Notes: a model not told the origin generated them from the sequence alone. DNA of 64,000 nt from an uncultured Siphonobacter sp. (GCA_913774715.1 CAJYHS010000149.1:124001-188000), one strand, 5' to 3'; positions 50,689 to 59,822 are shown, numbered from the stretch's first letter. Made by a program: numbers and translations.

Positions 50689-51813
50689 TTACGCATTCTC
50701 AAAATCGGGTAAGTACATCAACTTCCCGCCCTGCAGAGCTGATTCATGAGCTAAAATACCCACACTCGTCCATTCAGCCGATTGCACGGCATTGGGGAAA
50801 GGTTCACGATCTTCTACGAGGGCCGAGAGGAATTCGTGCACTAAGTGCGGGTGCGATCCACCGTGTCCGCTGCCCTGGGTAAAGCTCAGGTGCGTATGTT
50901 CGGCTACGTCGTAAACACCCTTAGTCGTAAAATCCTGAATTTCCTCAGGCAGGTAATGAGCAAAATCGGGTACAGTTACGCGCTCAGCGATTTCGTGTTC
51001 TTCTTTTTTAGCGGTGTGAATCACCGCCTCTTCACCTTCGATCAAAGGCCACTCAAAAGACTTCTTTGAACCATAGACTTCAAAGCTTTCCCGGTACTGA
51101 CGGGCCGTGTCAAAGAGGGAACGATACACGTAAGCCGCTAAGTCGCTGTCTTTAAACTTGATGTGAGCCGACTCAATCGCGAAAGGTGAATTGTGGATTT
51201 TTGCCAGATCTTCACTGATCGTACCTGAGCCAAAGCAGGAAACGTACTCAGGGCTTGACTTGAGCAGGCCTGCCACCGGACCTACGCAGTGGGTGGCGTA
51301 GTGCATGGGGGGTAATCCGGGCCAGTAATCAGGCCAGCCTTCCATATCCTGCTGGTGGCTGGCTTTTAAAAACTGTACTTTACCCAGCTCACCTTTTTCG
51401 TATAAATCCTTAACAAAGAGGAATTCGCGGCTATAGACCACGGTTTCCATCATCATGTATTTTTTACCTGTTTCCTTGGAAACTCTGACAATTTCCAGAC
51501 AATCCTCTACGCTGGTAGCCATGGGAACCGTGCAGGCCACATGCTTGCCCGCCCGAAGAGCCTTTAAACTCTGCTCGGCGTGATTAGGAATGGGTGAGTT
51601 AATGTGAACGGCATCTACGTTGGGATCTTTGAGTAACTCATCAAAATCCGTGTAACGTACTTCGATTCCGAAGGCATCGCCTACGGCATTGAGTTTTTCG
51701 GGTGTACGCTGACAAATGGCGTACATATTAGCTAAAGGATGACGCTGATAAATGGGGATGAATTCGGCTCCGAAGCCCAGACCAACGATGGCAATGTTAA
51801 GGGGTGAAGACAT
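50689..51813 (-). CDS. Gfo/Idh/MocA family oxidoreductase
   Basis: A 374-residue NAD(P)-dependent sugar oxidoreductase. N-terminal Rossmann motif NIAIVGLGFGAEFIPIYQRH; DAVHINSPIPNHAEQSLKAL with RAGKHVACTVPMATSVEDCL (the usual EKP Lys position reads TVP here, so the catalytic Lys of the standard motif is missing at that point); then the C-terminal beta-sheet substrate domain. No export signal, so cytoplasmic. It lies 59 bases after a sugar isomerase/epimerase gene and precedes the ThuA-dehydrogenase gene, a grouping seen in keto-sugar catabolism. Confidence 0.9.
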   Translation of the reverse strand: MSSPLNIAIVGLGFGAEFIPIYQRHPLANMYAICQRTPEKLNAVGDAFGIEVRYTDFDELLKDPNVDAVHINSPIPNHAEQSLKALRAGKHVACTVPMATSVEDCLEIVRVSKETGKKYMMMETVVYSREFLFVKDLYEKGELGKVQFLKASHQQDMEGWPDYWPGLPPMHYATHCVGPVAGLLKSSPEYVSCFGSGTISEDLAKIHNSPFAIESAHIKFKDSDLAAYVYRSLFDTARQYRESFEVYGSKKSFEWPLIEGEEAVIHTAKKEEHEIAERVTVPDFAHYLPEEIQDFTTKGVYDVAEHTHLSFTQGSGHGGSHPHLVHEFLSALVEDREPFPNAVQSAEWTSVGILAHESALQGGKLMYLPDFENA

Positions 51814-51872
51814 GAAACTAGAGGTTAAGTCTTATTAAAGATGGTACGATTATTAAAGAGAGAAAGCCGGCT

Positions 51873-52733
51873 TTACGCATGACCGTTACTGAGCACCTGG
51901 GGAGCATACTCCCACTGACTTTTAATGAAGGCAAGTCCCTCCCGCATGAGCTGTTCTTCCGAATCAAACATCTGTCGCCAGATATTAGCTACGCTGAGTT
52001 TAGGGCTAAAGGCTTCAATGCTTAACCAGCCCTGGTAATCAATGTCGCGAAGTCCGGCAAATACACCCTTCCAATCGACATTTCCCTTACCGGGGGTCGA
52101 GCGGTCATTCTCTGAGAGTTGCACAAAGGTGATACGATCGCCCAGCCTACGAATGGTTTCTCCGATGTTCTTTTCTTCGATATTGGCGTGAAACGTATCA
52201 AACATGATCTGGCAATGGGGATGGTTCACTTCATCGACAAAGCGGGCGAGCTCGGCTCCGCAACTCGTCAGATACATTTCAAAGCGATTGAGGTATTCTA
52301 GACCCAGGGTAATGCCCTGACTTTGGGCATAATCGGCCAGAATCTGGATGCTTTCAACCCCCCATTTCCATTCGTCAGCCGTGGCTGGCTGACCCGTAAA
52401 AACGCCCAGAGCCGAGTGGTAAGGGCCCATGAGTTTTTCAGCGCCGAGTTCTACCGCACAGTCCACGCTTCGCAGCAAGTGCTCCAAAGTAGCTTTACGC
52501 ATGGAGGCATCCGGACTGATCAAGTTAGCTTCGGGTCCGCAGATGACATCCGCCTGCCGCTTGAGACCTAACTCATCGAGTTTTCGAGCCCAGGGTTTCC
52601 AGTGATTACGATCGCTCGTGGACAGAGGCACTTCTACCCCGCCAAAACCAATGGATTTGATTAATTCGAGCGTTGGAAAAAAAGATTCGTCGAGATTGCC
52701 CCCCCACAGGAGCAGATTCATGCTGTAGATCAT
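51873..52733 (-). CDS. Sugar phosphate isomerase/epimerase-like TIM-barrel protein
   Basis: A 286-residue protein of the xylose-isomerase-like/AP-endonuclease-2 TIM barrel family. It begins MIYSMNLLLWGGNLDESFFP; metal-site blocks are GITLGLEYLNRFEMYLTSCG (Glu), CQIMFDTFHANIEEKNIGET (Asp, His), FVQLSENDRSTPGKGNVDWK and GWLSIEAFSP (Glu). Such enzymes isomerise or epimerise keto sugars, or eliminate keto-glycosides, in the cytoplasm. It is the first gene of the three-gene operon and is divergent from an AraC regulator 149 bases away. The exact reaction is unknown. Confidence 0.9.
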   Translation of the reverse strand: MIYSMNLLLWGGNLDESFFPTLELIKSIGFGGVEVPLSTSDRNHWKPWARKLDELGLKRQADVICGPEANLISPDASMRKATLEHLLRSVDCAVELGAEKLMGPYHSALGVFTGQPATADEWKWGVESIQILADYAQSQGITLGLEYLNRFEMYLTSCGAELARFVDEVNHPHCQIMFDTFHANIEEKNIGETIRRLGDRITFVQLSENDRSTPGKGNVDWKGVFAGLRDIDYQGWLSIEAFSPKLSVANIWRQMFDSEEQLMREGLAFIKSQWEYAPQVLSNGHA

Positions 52734-52882
52734 TGTGCAATTTTATGATGGAAAAATAATAAATACTGTCTCCGCATTGACCATGTTCTACTGAATTTTG
52801 ACCTATTTTACAAAATCAACCTTAGTAAGCATCAAAATAGAGAATATTACCGATTATTACTTCACCGACGAACCTTTTACAT

Positions 52883-53746
52883 ATGAAATCAGCCCTGCGT
52901 AAATCCATCGAAAATCAGGTGGCTTCCTTTACCATGCAGGAGCTTACGGCTCCTCATTTTGACCCTAACTGGCACTTTCATCCGCACTACCAGCTCTTCA
53001 CGGTAGAAGAAGGAACCGGAACGCGTTTCATTGGCGATAACATTCAGCCTTTTGAACCCGGCGATACCGTTTTTTTAGGTCCTAACATTCCTCACCTCTG
53101 GCGAAGTGATCCCCCCTATTTCCAGGCTTCGTCAGAACTCTTTACGAAAGGAATTGTGGTTTATTTTACGGAAGATTTTCTGGGTAATGACTTTTTTAAA
53201 CGACCGGAAATGCACGGCTTACAAAGCTTCTTTACCGACGCTACGCGGGGCTATGAAATCACGGGCTCCTTGAAGACTCACGTCCGGGAGCGGATGCATA
53301 AACTCTTACAGGCCAGTGGCTTTCAGGCTATTTTGCAGTTACTCTCCATTTTAGACGATCTGGCTCACGCCGAAGAATGCCAGCCCATTGCCAGCCTGGG
53401 ATATGTCAACACGCATAAGGTCTCAGAAACCGAGCGGATGCAGAAAGTACACGATTACGTGCTTGATCACTTCCGTCAGGAAATCAGACTCGATGAAATG
53501 GCCTCGCTGGCGGGCATGAGTCCTTCGGCTTTCTGCCGCTATTTTAAAACCAGAACCAACCGCACCTTTTCTGAATTTGTCAGCGAAGTCCGCATTGGCT
53601 ATGCCTGCAAGTTGTTAATTGAAGGCAAATTTACCGTCACGCAGATTTGCTATGAAAGCGGCTTTAATACCATTTCCAATTTCAACCGGCAGTTTAAGGA
53701 AATCACTACGCTAACGCCCGCCCAGTATCAGAAGGCGTATCAATAG
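52883..53746 (+). CDS. AraC family transcriptional regulator
   Basis: A 287-residue regulator. The N-terminal cupin-type sensor shows FDPNWHFHPHYQLFTVEEGT and EPGDTVFLGPNIPHLW; the C-terminal two-helix-turn-helix DNA-binding domain spans about 190-285 (IRLDEMASLAGMSPSAFCRY, FSEFVSEVRIGYACKLLI, TQICYESGFNTISNFNRQFK). Being divergent from the isomerase/Gfo/ThuA operon, it is the likely regulator of that operon in response to a sugar. An ATTTTG-N10-CAAAAT inverted repeat at about 52795-52816 between them could be its site. Confidence 0.93.
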   Translation: MKSALRKSIENQVASFTMQELTAPHFDPNWHFHPHYQLFTVEEGTGTRFIGDNIQPFEPGDTVFLGPNIPHLWRSDPPYFQASSELFTKGIVVYFTEDFLGNDFFKRPEMHGLQSFFTDATRGYEITGSLKTHVRERMHKLLQASGFQAILQLLSILDDLAHAEECQPIASLGYVNTHKVSETERMQKVHDYVLDHFRQEIRLDEMASLAGMSPSAFCRYFKTRTNRTFSEFVSEVRIGYACKLLIEGKFTVTQICYESGFNTISNFNRQFKEITTLTPAQYQKAYQ

Positions 53747-53750
53747 GCAC

Positions 53751-53780
53751 AAAAAAAGAGCAAGGCCTAAGCCTTGCTCT
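53751..53780 (-). terminator. Terminator of hemA
   Basis: Perfect 10-bp stem AGAGCAAGGC (53757-53766) with a CTAA loop; on the minus strand it is followed by seven T. It sits 36 bases beyond the hemA stop and 4 bases after the convergent AraC stop. Confidence 0.85.
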
Positions 53781-53815
53781 GCATCGTTTCCATAATACTC
53801 GTTGTTGTATAGTCT

Positions 53816-55084
53816 TTATTTGGGCTCAGGCTGCCGCTCTAAATCAAAAAGCTCAACCAGCACATCCGCCAGTTGGTCGGCATCTCCCCGACGACAGGCA
53901 TTTTTAAGATTCACCGCTGGTGAACGCAAGATTCGATTGACAATATTAGCCGTGAGCTTATCAAATTTATCGGCTTCCTCTGGGGTCAAATGTTTGAGTT
54001 GACGAGCCAGTTCTTCTTTACGAATCTGATCCAGGGCCTGCTTGAATTTCTGAATGGTAGGTGATACTACCATTTCCTTCGACCAATCCTGGAATCCCGC
54101 CATGGCTTCGTCCAGGATGCGGTGTACGGCTGGTACTGAATCCAGTCGCCGCTGCAAGGCGGCATTGGCCTTGGCCTGAATATCGTCAATGGAATACACC
54201 AACGCTCCGGGTACTTCCTCTACCTGGGCTTCAATGCTGCGAGGCACGGACAGATCGATGAAATACTTGAAGGTAAGAATATCCAGACTTTGCACAAACG
54301 TCTTGGTAAACAAAGGAGTCGTTACCCGCAGCGATGACACAATTACATCCGCCTGACGCACTTCAGCTTCCAGATTTTCCCAGTCAGCTACGCGGAAAGA
54401 AGTCCCTTCTGCTACACTAACCGACTTGGCATACGTGCGGTTAATAAGAGTGATCTGGGCGAATTCTTTATCGGCCAGATTCTTAACTACATCCGTTCCG
54501 ATTTCTCCTAATCCCACCACCAGCACGCGGGGCTGAGCGTGGTTCTGGGTTAAGTCAGCGATCAAATCAACCGTTGCATAGGAAACCGACGCAGCTCCAT
54601 CGCGGAAACTGGTTTCCTGATTAACCCGCTTACTGGAAAAGAAAATCGTGTGCATGAGCCGGTGCAGGAAAGGACTTGCCGCATCCACATCCACCGACCA
54701 CTGGTACGAATGTTTAACCTGATTGGGAATCTGTAAATCACCGACTACCTGCGAGTGAAGACCTGTAGCTACTTCGAATAAATGACGAATGGCCTGGATT
54801 TGATCATCCAGCACTACAAAGTAATCGGGCAGGTCCGATGGTTTTTCCAGACCTTTTTCAATGGCTAACAACTTAATTACTGACTCAGCATAGCTTTCGC
54901 CTGCCGTATAATATATCTCCGTACGGTTGCACGTCGAAACCACCAGAATATCCTGAAATCCAAAAAGTTCTTTCAGTTTCAGGGTAAAAGTCTTGGCCTC
55001 GTTTTCATCCAGTGCGACCTGCTCTCTTATGGCTAAGGGAGCAGTTTTGTACGATAAACTGATTGCTCGAAACGTAGTAGTCAT
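53816..55084 (-). CDS. hemA: Glutamyl-tRNA reductase
   Basis: A 422-residue enzyme from the ATG at 55084. It reduces glutamyl-tRNA to glutamate-1-semialdehyde with NADPH, the first step of tetrapyrrole synthesis. The catalytic Cys is C52 in VVSTCNRTEIYYTAGESYAE; VVGDLQIPNQVKHSY, VLVVGLGEIGTDVVKNLADK (NADPH loop), DVIVSSLRVTTPLF and the C-terminal dimerisation helix region are present. The upstream ATG at 55102 lies inside a TAnnTTTG box, so the later start is preferred. No other hem gene is adjacent. Confidence 0.95.
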   Translation of the reverse strand: MTTTFRAISLSYKTAPLAIREQVALDENEAKTFTLKLKELFGFQDILVVSTCNRTEIYYTAGESYAESVIKLLAIEKGLEKPSDLPDYFVVLDDQIQAIRHLFEVATGLHSQVVGDLQIPNQVKHSYQWSVDVDAASPFLHRLMHTIFFSSKRVNQETSFRDGAASVSYATVDLIADLTQNHAQPRVLVVGLGEIGTDVVKNLADKEFAQITLINRTYAKSVSVAEGTSFRVADWENLEAEVRQADVIVSSLRVTTPLFTKTFVQSLDILTFKYFIDLSVPRSIEAQVEEVPGALVYSIDDIQAKANAALQRRLDSVPAVHRILDEAMAGFQDWSKEMVVSPTIQKFKQALDQIRKEELARQLKHLTPEEADKFDKLTANIVNRILRSPAVNLKNACRRGDADQLADVLVELFDLERQPEPK

Positions 55085-55101
55085 TTCCTTCACTAAAAAC
55101 A

Positions 55102-55109
55102 CAAAAATA
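55102..55109 (-). promoter_or_regulatory. -7 box of hemA
   Basis: Minus-strand TATTTTTG matches TAnnTTTG exactly, 17 bases before the ATG at 55084. No clear -33 partner is seen. Confidence 0.45.
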
Positions 55110-55386
55110 CGTCAGGATAACCTTCCGACGGATGTAATAAATCCCATTCTGTTCTATTTAGAATGAATCAAAACTACATAGGCCATTTTCCTGACTCCCA
55201 GACAAGATTAAGCTGAGTTTTCAACTTAATCTATGACATTTGTCATTTCCTAACCGGCTCACGTAGAGCATTAGACTTACGTTCAGGGAATCAGTCAAAC
55301 GAAAATCTATAAATTGAGCCCCTGGGCTGGAATTATTTTCCCGCCTGCATATAAATCCCAAAGGCTTCGGCGTTGGTTGAAAAGAA

Positions 55387-56628
55387 ATGAAACAAGGTAG
55401 TGCCAATCCTCCCGTAAAATCATCAGCCGATAACCGCCGGGGTACGCTAGCGGCCCGGATGCGTTCGGGTGATTTATACCAGCAAAAAAATCAAGTCAAA
55501 ATAGGCATTCTGCTAACGTTGATGGCTTTTTCCGTAGGCTGGTTCTATTACACCAACTCGCTTATTTCGCGATTAGAAGCCCACGAACTCGAAGAGGTAC
55601 GCCTCTACGCCAAAAGCTTAGAGTATGCCTATACGAGTCCCGAGCAGACCGATCTTAATTTTTTCTTTGATAACATTGTAAAAGTCAATACGGAAATCCC
55701 CGTTATTGTTGAATATCAGAATAACTACACCCCCCGCAACATTACCCTGCCGGAAAATCCCGATGAGGTCCAGGCTTTCTTAAAGCAAAAAGCGGCCGAA
55801 TTTCAAACCGATAACGCACCCATTGAATACGACGGTGGCTTTGGTAAAGGCTACATCTATTTTAGCCATTCCTTTCTTTTTACCCAGCTTCAGTATTATC
55901 CCCTGGTCATGTTTTTGGGCCTTCTGGTATTTGGCTATTTGGCTTACTTAGCCTTTAGTGCTTCCCGCCGCTCGGAGCAAAACCGGGTTTGGGTGGGTCT
56001 GGCCAAGGAAACCGCTCACCAGTTGGGCACGCCTTTGTCGGGTTTGAAGGGCTGGGTAGAATACTTTAAAATCGATCCCGACCGCTATGAAACCGAGTTT
56101 GTACTCGAGCTGGAAAAAGACGTGGAGCGGCTCGAGACGATCACCGCCCGCTTTTCCAACATCGGTTCCATGCCCACGCTAACGCCCGAGCCTTTGGATC
56201 AACACATTGAAAAATTTGTGGATTATCTCAAACGCCGGGTTTCTTCAAAAATCAAATGGCAAATTGCCAATCAGATTCCGGCCGGTAAGCTCATTCCCAT
56301 CAACCGCTATCTTTTTGAATGGGTGATTGAAAACCTTTGCAAGAATGCAGTGGATGCCATGGAAGGCGTGGGCGAGCTCAGCATCGTCATGAATGAGCGT
56401 CCCGGGCAGATCGTCATTGACATTAGTGATACGGGGAAAGGGATTCCTAAGTCCAATTGGAAATCCGTATTTAATCCCGGCTTTAGTACCAAAAAACGCG
56501 GTTGGGGACTCGGGCTGACGCTAGCCAAACGCATCATTGAAAACTATCACAAGGGTAAGCTTTTTGTCAAGAACTCAGAGCCCGGCAAAGGCACTACCTT
56601 TAGAATTACCTTACCCGTATCTTCCTAA
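55387..56628 (+). CDS. Membrane sensor histidine kinase
   Basis: A 413-residue two-component sensor. Membrane spans at about 38-57 and 172-195 enclose a periplasmic sensor region. The phospho-accepting His is in LAKETAHQLGTPLSGLKGWV; the ATPase domain shows the N box LCKNAVDAMEG, DISDTGKGIPKSNWKSVFNP, GFSTKKRGWGLGLTLAKRII and GKGTTFRITLPV. The H-box form AHQLGTPLS marks a Bacteroidota kinase group that often lacks a genetically linked regulator; none is adjacent here. The signal sensed is unknown. Confidence 0.93.
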   Translation: MKQGSANPPVKSSADNRRGTLAARMRSGDLYQQKNQVKIGILLTLMAFSVGWFYYTNSLISRLEAHELEEVRLYAKSLEYAYTSPEQTDLNFFFDNIVKVNTEIPVIVEYQNNYTPRNITLPENPDEVQAFLKQKAAEFQTDNAPIEYDGGFGKGYIYFSHSFLFTQLQYYPLVMFLGLLVFGYLAYLAFSASRRSEQNRVWVGLAKETAHQLGTPLSGLKGWVEYFKIDPDRYETEFVLELEKDVERLETITARFSNIGSMPTLTPEPLDQHIEKFVDYLKRRVSSKIKWQIANQIPAGKLIPINRYLFEWVIENLCKNAVDAMEGVGELSIVMNERPGQIVIDISDTGKGIPKSNWKSVFNPGFSTKKRGWGLGLTLAKRIIENYHKGKLFVKNSEPGKGTTFRITLPVSS

Positions 56629-56630
56629 CG

Positions 56631-56666
56631 AAAAAAGAGAATAACGATCAGTCATTCTCTTTTTTA
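56631..56666. terminator. Bidirectional terminator after the histidine kinase
   Basis: AAAAAAGAGAAT (56631-56642) is repeated inverted at 56654-56665 with an 11-base loop. It lies between convergent genes. Confidence 0.8.
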
Positions 56667-56688
56667 TATCATTTTTAAGTGAGCAGGC

Positions 56689-57216
56689 CTAGTTTTCTAC
56701 CCGAAGAATAACGGAAGGCGTTTCCACTTCATTACTTACATTTAAAGCCCGGTCCTTGATTTTAATCATAAATTTCAAGGTGTCGTTTCTCGATACAGCC
56801 AGGTGAGGAATCATAATCGAGCGGGAAAGGGTGCCTTCAATGGGTCCTACTTTATTATCCTGACGAAGGCGGGGAAAGTTACCCGAATTAGAAACGCCGA
56901 AGCTTTGGGTAATATCCTGAAATTGACCCCGCACGCGGCGGAAAGTGCGAACTTCGTAATTATAGCCTTCTTTGATGAGTACTGAATCCGGGTACATATT
57001 ACTCGAAAGCCCTAGGTCACCATCGCCATCCTGGAATTTAACGCCAATCACGAGCGAATCCTGCGCATTACCCAGGCGGTCCGTGTTGGTGGTTTTACTA
57101 ATGGTGGTGCTTCCTTCCAACAAATTAGGCACATTTGAAAAGTCAGGCTCACCCGTACAACCTGCTATATATAACCCCGCACCAACGATTAAAAACGTAA
57201 ATATTACCCGTTTCAT
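56689..57216 (-). CDS. Hypothetical lipoprotein
   Basis: A 175-residue lipoprotein (MKRVIFTFLIVGAGLYIAGC, Cys 20 lipidated). The mature part has a beta-sandwich look with the acidic GVKFQDGDGDLGLSSNMYPD segment common in Bacteroidota surface lipoproteins, and a C-terminal MIKIKDRALNVSNEVETPSV strand typical of cadherin-like folds. I recognise no specific family or role. It is a single gene, divergent from the LuxE-like gene. Confidence 0.75.
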   Translation of the reverse strand: MKRVIFTFLIVGAGLYIAGCTGEPDFSNVPNLLEGSTTISKTTNTDRLGNAQDSLVIGVKFQDGDGDLGLSSNMYPDSVLIKEGYNYEVRTFRRVRGQFQDITQSFGVSNSGNFPRLRQDNKVGPIEGTLSRSIMIPHLAVSRNDTLKFMIKIKDRALNVSNEVETPSVILRVEN

Positions 57217-57293
57217 AGGAACCTAATTCTTGTAGTCACTGTCATAAACGACCAATTCACTCTTAAAGTTACATTAGCGCCTGCGAAAATAAG

Positions 57294-57301
57294 TAAGTTT
57301 G
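57294..57301 (+). promoter_or_regulatory. -7 box of the LuxE/DUF4230/SDR operon
   Basis: TAAGTTTG matches TAnnTTTG exactly, 39 bases before the ATG at 57341. No convincing -33 TTTG lies at the expected distance. Confidence 0.45.
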
Positions 57302-57340
57302 TAAAAATTCACCCCATTGGGCTCTGGCCAATCCTGACAA

Positions 57341-58360
57341 ATGTCTATTACTGAAGAACTTAAAGATAAAATAGTATCGCTGAATCCCCTGCACTTTGAA
57401 GAATTGAGCCTGGAAGTCTTCCAGCTTCAGGCCCGGCAGAATGCCGTCTACCAGCAATACCTTTCCCATTTAAAAGTCAAGCCGGATCAGGTTGAATCCC
57501 TGGAGAAGATTCCTTATTTGCCCATTGAATTTTTCAAATCACACCGCGTGCTAAGCTCCCAGGCGGAAGTAAAAACCATCTTCGCCAGCAGCGGCACGAC
57601 GGGGCAAATTACCAGTCAACATCTGGTTATTGATCCTGATTTTTACGATAGGGTCAGTGAGCGTATTTTCGAGCAGATGTACGGCCCGCTCGAAAATTTT
57701 CATATTCTGGCCCTGCTGCCTTCGTATCTGGAGCGGTCGAACTCTTCGCTGGTGCATATGGTACGGCACTTTATTGCCAAAACCAAGTCTGAGTACTCGG
57801 GCTTTTATCTCCATAATACCGATGAGTTACTCGAACGGCTGGCTTTGCTTCGAGATCAACCGGAAAAAAAAGTGCTGCTCATCGGCGTTACTTTTGCCCT
57901 TTTGGATCTGGCCGAAACGGCGGATTTATCCTTCCTTGAAGGTATGGAGCACTTGATTGTCATGGAAACCGGAGGCATGAAAGGTCGTCGTCAGGAATTG
58001 CTGCGCGAGGAGTTACACGAGATGCTCACCCAGGCTTTTCACGTTTCCAGTATTCATTCGGAATACGGGATGACCGAGCTACTCTCCCAGGGCTATTCGT
58101 TTGGCGAGGGCCTGTTTCACCTACCGGCCAGTATGAACATTACCCTTCGCGATGTCAATGATCCCTTTCATTTGTATCAACCCGGTCAGCAAACCCGCAG
58201 CACCGGGGGTATCAATATTATTGATTTAGCCAATATTGACTCCTGTAGTTTTCTGGAAACCAAGGACTTGGGAAGTTATGGCATAGCGCCGCAAACTTTT
58301 CGGGTATTGGGACGTTTTGATAACTCAGACCTTCGAGGCTGTAATCTCATGGTTTTATAA
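57341..58360 (+). CDS. LuxE family acyl-protein synthetase-like protein
   Basis: A 339-residue adenylate-forming enzyme of the LuxE/PaaK-like superfamily. Features are LPIEFFKSHRVLSS, the ATP loop FASSGTTGQITSQHLVIDP, MVRHFIAKTKSEYSGFYLHN, MEHLIVMETGGMKGRRQELL, HSEYGMTELLSQGYSFGEGL and the terminal LGRFDNSDLRGCNLMVL. LuxE activates fatty acids as acyl-AMP for reduction to aldehyde; no luciferase or LuxC is near, so here it more likely activates another carboxylic acid. It leads an operon with a DUF4230 protein (15 bases) and an SDR (50 bases). Confidence 0.88.
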   Translation: MSITEELKDKIVSLNPLHFEELSLEVFQLQARQNAVYQQYLSHLKVKPDQVESLEKIPYLPIEFFKSHRVLSSQAEVKTIFASSGTTGQITSQHLVIDPDFYDRVSERIFEQMYGPLENFHILALLPSYLERSNSSLVHMVRHFIAKTKSEYSGFYLHNTDELLERLALLRDQPEKKVLLIGVTFALLDLAETADLSFLEGMEHLIVMETGGMKGRRQELLREELHEMLTQAFHVSSIHSEYGMTELLSQGYSFGEGLFHLPASMNITLRDVNDPFHLYQPGQQTRSTGGINIIDLANIDSCSFLETKDLGSYGIAPQTFRVLGRFDNSDLRGCNLMVL

Positions 58361-58375
58361 ATCCACTCCTGCGCT

Positions 58376-58984
58376 ATGCGTTTGCTTGTCAAGTTACTTT
58401 TTCTGCTGCTGCTGATCGCCGGTATTATTTACGGCTGGGAACAGATCAAGGCCCGTAAGTTTTTTGACCCCTTAGGCCGCTCTGAAATCGTAACCAGCCA
58501 TAACGTAGTCCTTGAGCAGATTACTTCCATGGGTAAGCTTGAGCTCGTCAAGTATAATTTCCGCGACGTAGTAGATCAAAAAATCACCCGCCAGTTTCTA
58601 CCCGATGGCAAAGCGCTGCTGATTATTCAGGGGGAAGCCGTAGGCTGTCTGGATTTAACCCAGATGAAAGTAACTGACATTGGAGAAATGCGCGATACCC
58701 TCATCATCCGATTGCCTGAACCCGAAATTTGTGTGGCTAAAATTGATCACTCCAAGTCAAGAGTTTATAATACGGAATACGCCTTTACCGACGAAGCCTT
58801 ACTCATTGACCAGGCCTTTAAAAAAGCCGAAGAGCAGGTAAGTCAATCGGCCATTCAAGCGGGAATTTTAGAACAAACCCGGGAGAATGCCAATAAGATT
58901 CTGCGGCCCATGCTTGAAAAAGTATCGGGTAAAAAGGTACTGCTTCGCTACCGGCTCAAAGGCCAGATCGAGGATCCCCGGTAA
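58376..58984 (+). CDS. DUF4230 family membrane-anchored protein
   Basis: A 202-residue protein with one N-terminal membrane span (LLVKLLFLLLLIAGIIYGW) and a DUF4230 domain (VLEQITSMGKLELVKYNFRD, LIIQGEAVGCLDLTQMKVTD, LIIRLPEPEICVAKIDHSKS, LIDQAFKKAEEQV). The function of the family is unknown. The long C-terminal helix with Ala/Glu repeats may form a coiled coil. It is the middle gene of the LuxE-like/SDR operon. Confidence 0.85.
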   Translation: MRLLVKLLFLLLLIAGIIYGWEQIKARKFFDPLGRSEIVTSHNVVLEQITSMGKLELVKYNFRDVVDQKITRQFLPDGKALLIIQGEAVGCLDLTQMKVTDIGEMRDTLIIRLPEPEICVAKIDHSKSRVYNTEYAFTDEALLIDQAFKKAEEQVSQSAIQAGILEQTRENANKILRPMLEKVSGKKVLLRYRLKGQIEDPR

Positions 58985-59034
58985 GGTTTGTATGCTTTTT
59001 TAGAAACTTCCCACTTCATCACTATAGAATCATC

Positions 59035-59781
59035 ATGCAAGGCAAAGTAGCCATTGTCACGGGAGGAGCCCAGGGAATCGGTCAACTCATTACGCAGCGA
59101 TTACTCGAAAAAGGTTGCTCGGTGGCCATTTGGGAACAAAACCAGGAGGCCTTAACTAGCATTACTACGGCCTTTGAAAAGCTGGGGCATGTATTAGCGG
59201 TGAGCTGCGATGTTAGCCAGCCCCAATCCATTGAAAAAGCATTTCAAAAAACCGTTGACGCGTTTGGACGGATTGATATTCTCATTAACAATGCGGCTAT
59301 TTTTGATAGCAAGCCCCTACAAGACTGGAGCTATGAGGATTGGAACCACGGTTTGATGGTTAACCTTTCAGGCCCCTTCTGGTGCAGTAAAGTATGTGCG
59401 CCTTATCTACAAGCCAGTCAGGGCATTATTATTAATTTGTGTTCGACCCGGGCCTTCCAGTCCGAAGCCGGTAGCTTTGCCTATTCAGCTTCCAAGGGAG
59501 GTATTTTTGCCCTTACCCATTCGCTGGCTATTAGCTTAGGACCCGACATCCGGGTCAATTGCATCTCTCCGGGCTGGATTGATGTTACCGCTTACCAACA
59601 CGAGAAGAAAGCTGAAAAGCTCAGCAAAGCCGACCATGAGCAGCACCCGGCAGGCCGGGTAGGCAATCCCGATGACATTGCCAATATGATCTTGTTTTTG
59701 AGTGATCCAGCCAACTCCTTTATTACGGGACAGAATTTTACCGTGGATGGGGGAATGAGTCGAAAAATGATTTACGTCTAG
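59035..59781 (+). CDS. Short-chain dehydrogenase/reductase
   Basis: A 248-residue classical SDR. NAD(P)-binding TGGAQGIG (residues 9-16), NNAAIFDSK (the NNAG position), active-site Ser in INLCSTRAF, and Tyr-x3-Lys in FAYSASKGGIFALTHSLAIS; then VNCISPGWIDVTAY and the closing GQNFTVDGGMSR. The Asp/Glu after the second strand (AIWEQNQ) points to NAD preference. It reduces or oxidises an unknown alcohol or ketone, perhaps acting on the product of the LuxE-like enzyme encoded first in the operon. Confidence 0.92.
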   Translation: MQGKVAIVTGGAQGIGQLITQRLLEKGCSVAIWEQNQEALTSITTAFEKLGHVLAVSCDVSQPQSIEKAFQKTVDAFGRIDILINNAAIFDSKPLQDWSYEDWNHGLMVNLSGPFWCSKVCAPYLQASQGIIINLCSTRAFQSEAGSFAYSASKGGIFALTHSLAISLGPDIRVNCISPGWIDVTAYQHEKKAEKLSKADHEQHPAGRVGNPDDIANMILFLSDPANSFITGQNFTVDGGMSRKMIYV

Positions 59782-59790
59782 AAGAATATA

Positions 59791-59822
59791 AAAAGCCGCA
59801 GCACATAAATGCTGCGGCTTTT
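59791..59822 (+). terminator. Terminator of the LuxE/DUF4230/SDR operon
   Basis: Perfect 13-bp stem AAAAGCCGCAGCA (59791-59803) with a 6-base loop and complementary arm ending in four T. It lies 9 bases after the SDR stop. Confidence 0.9.
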
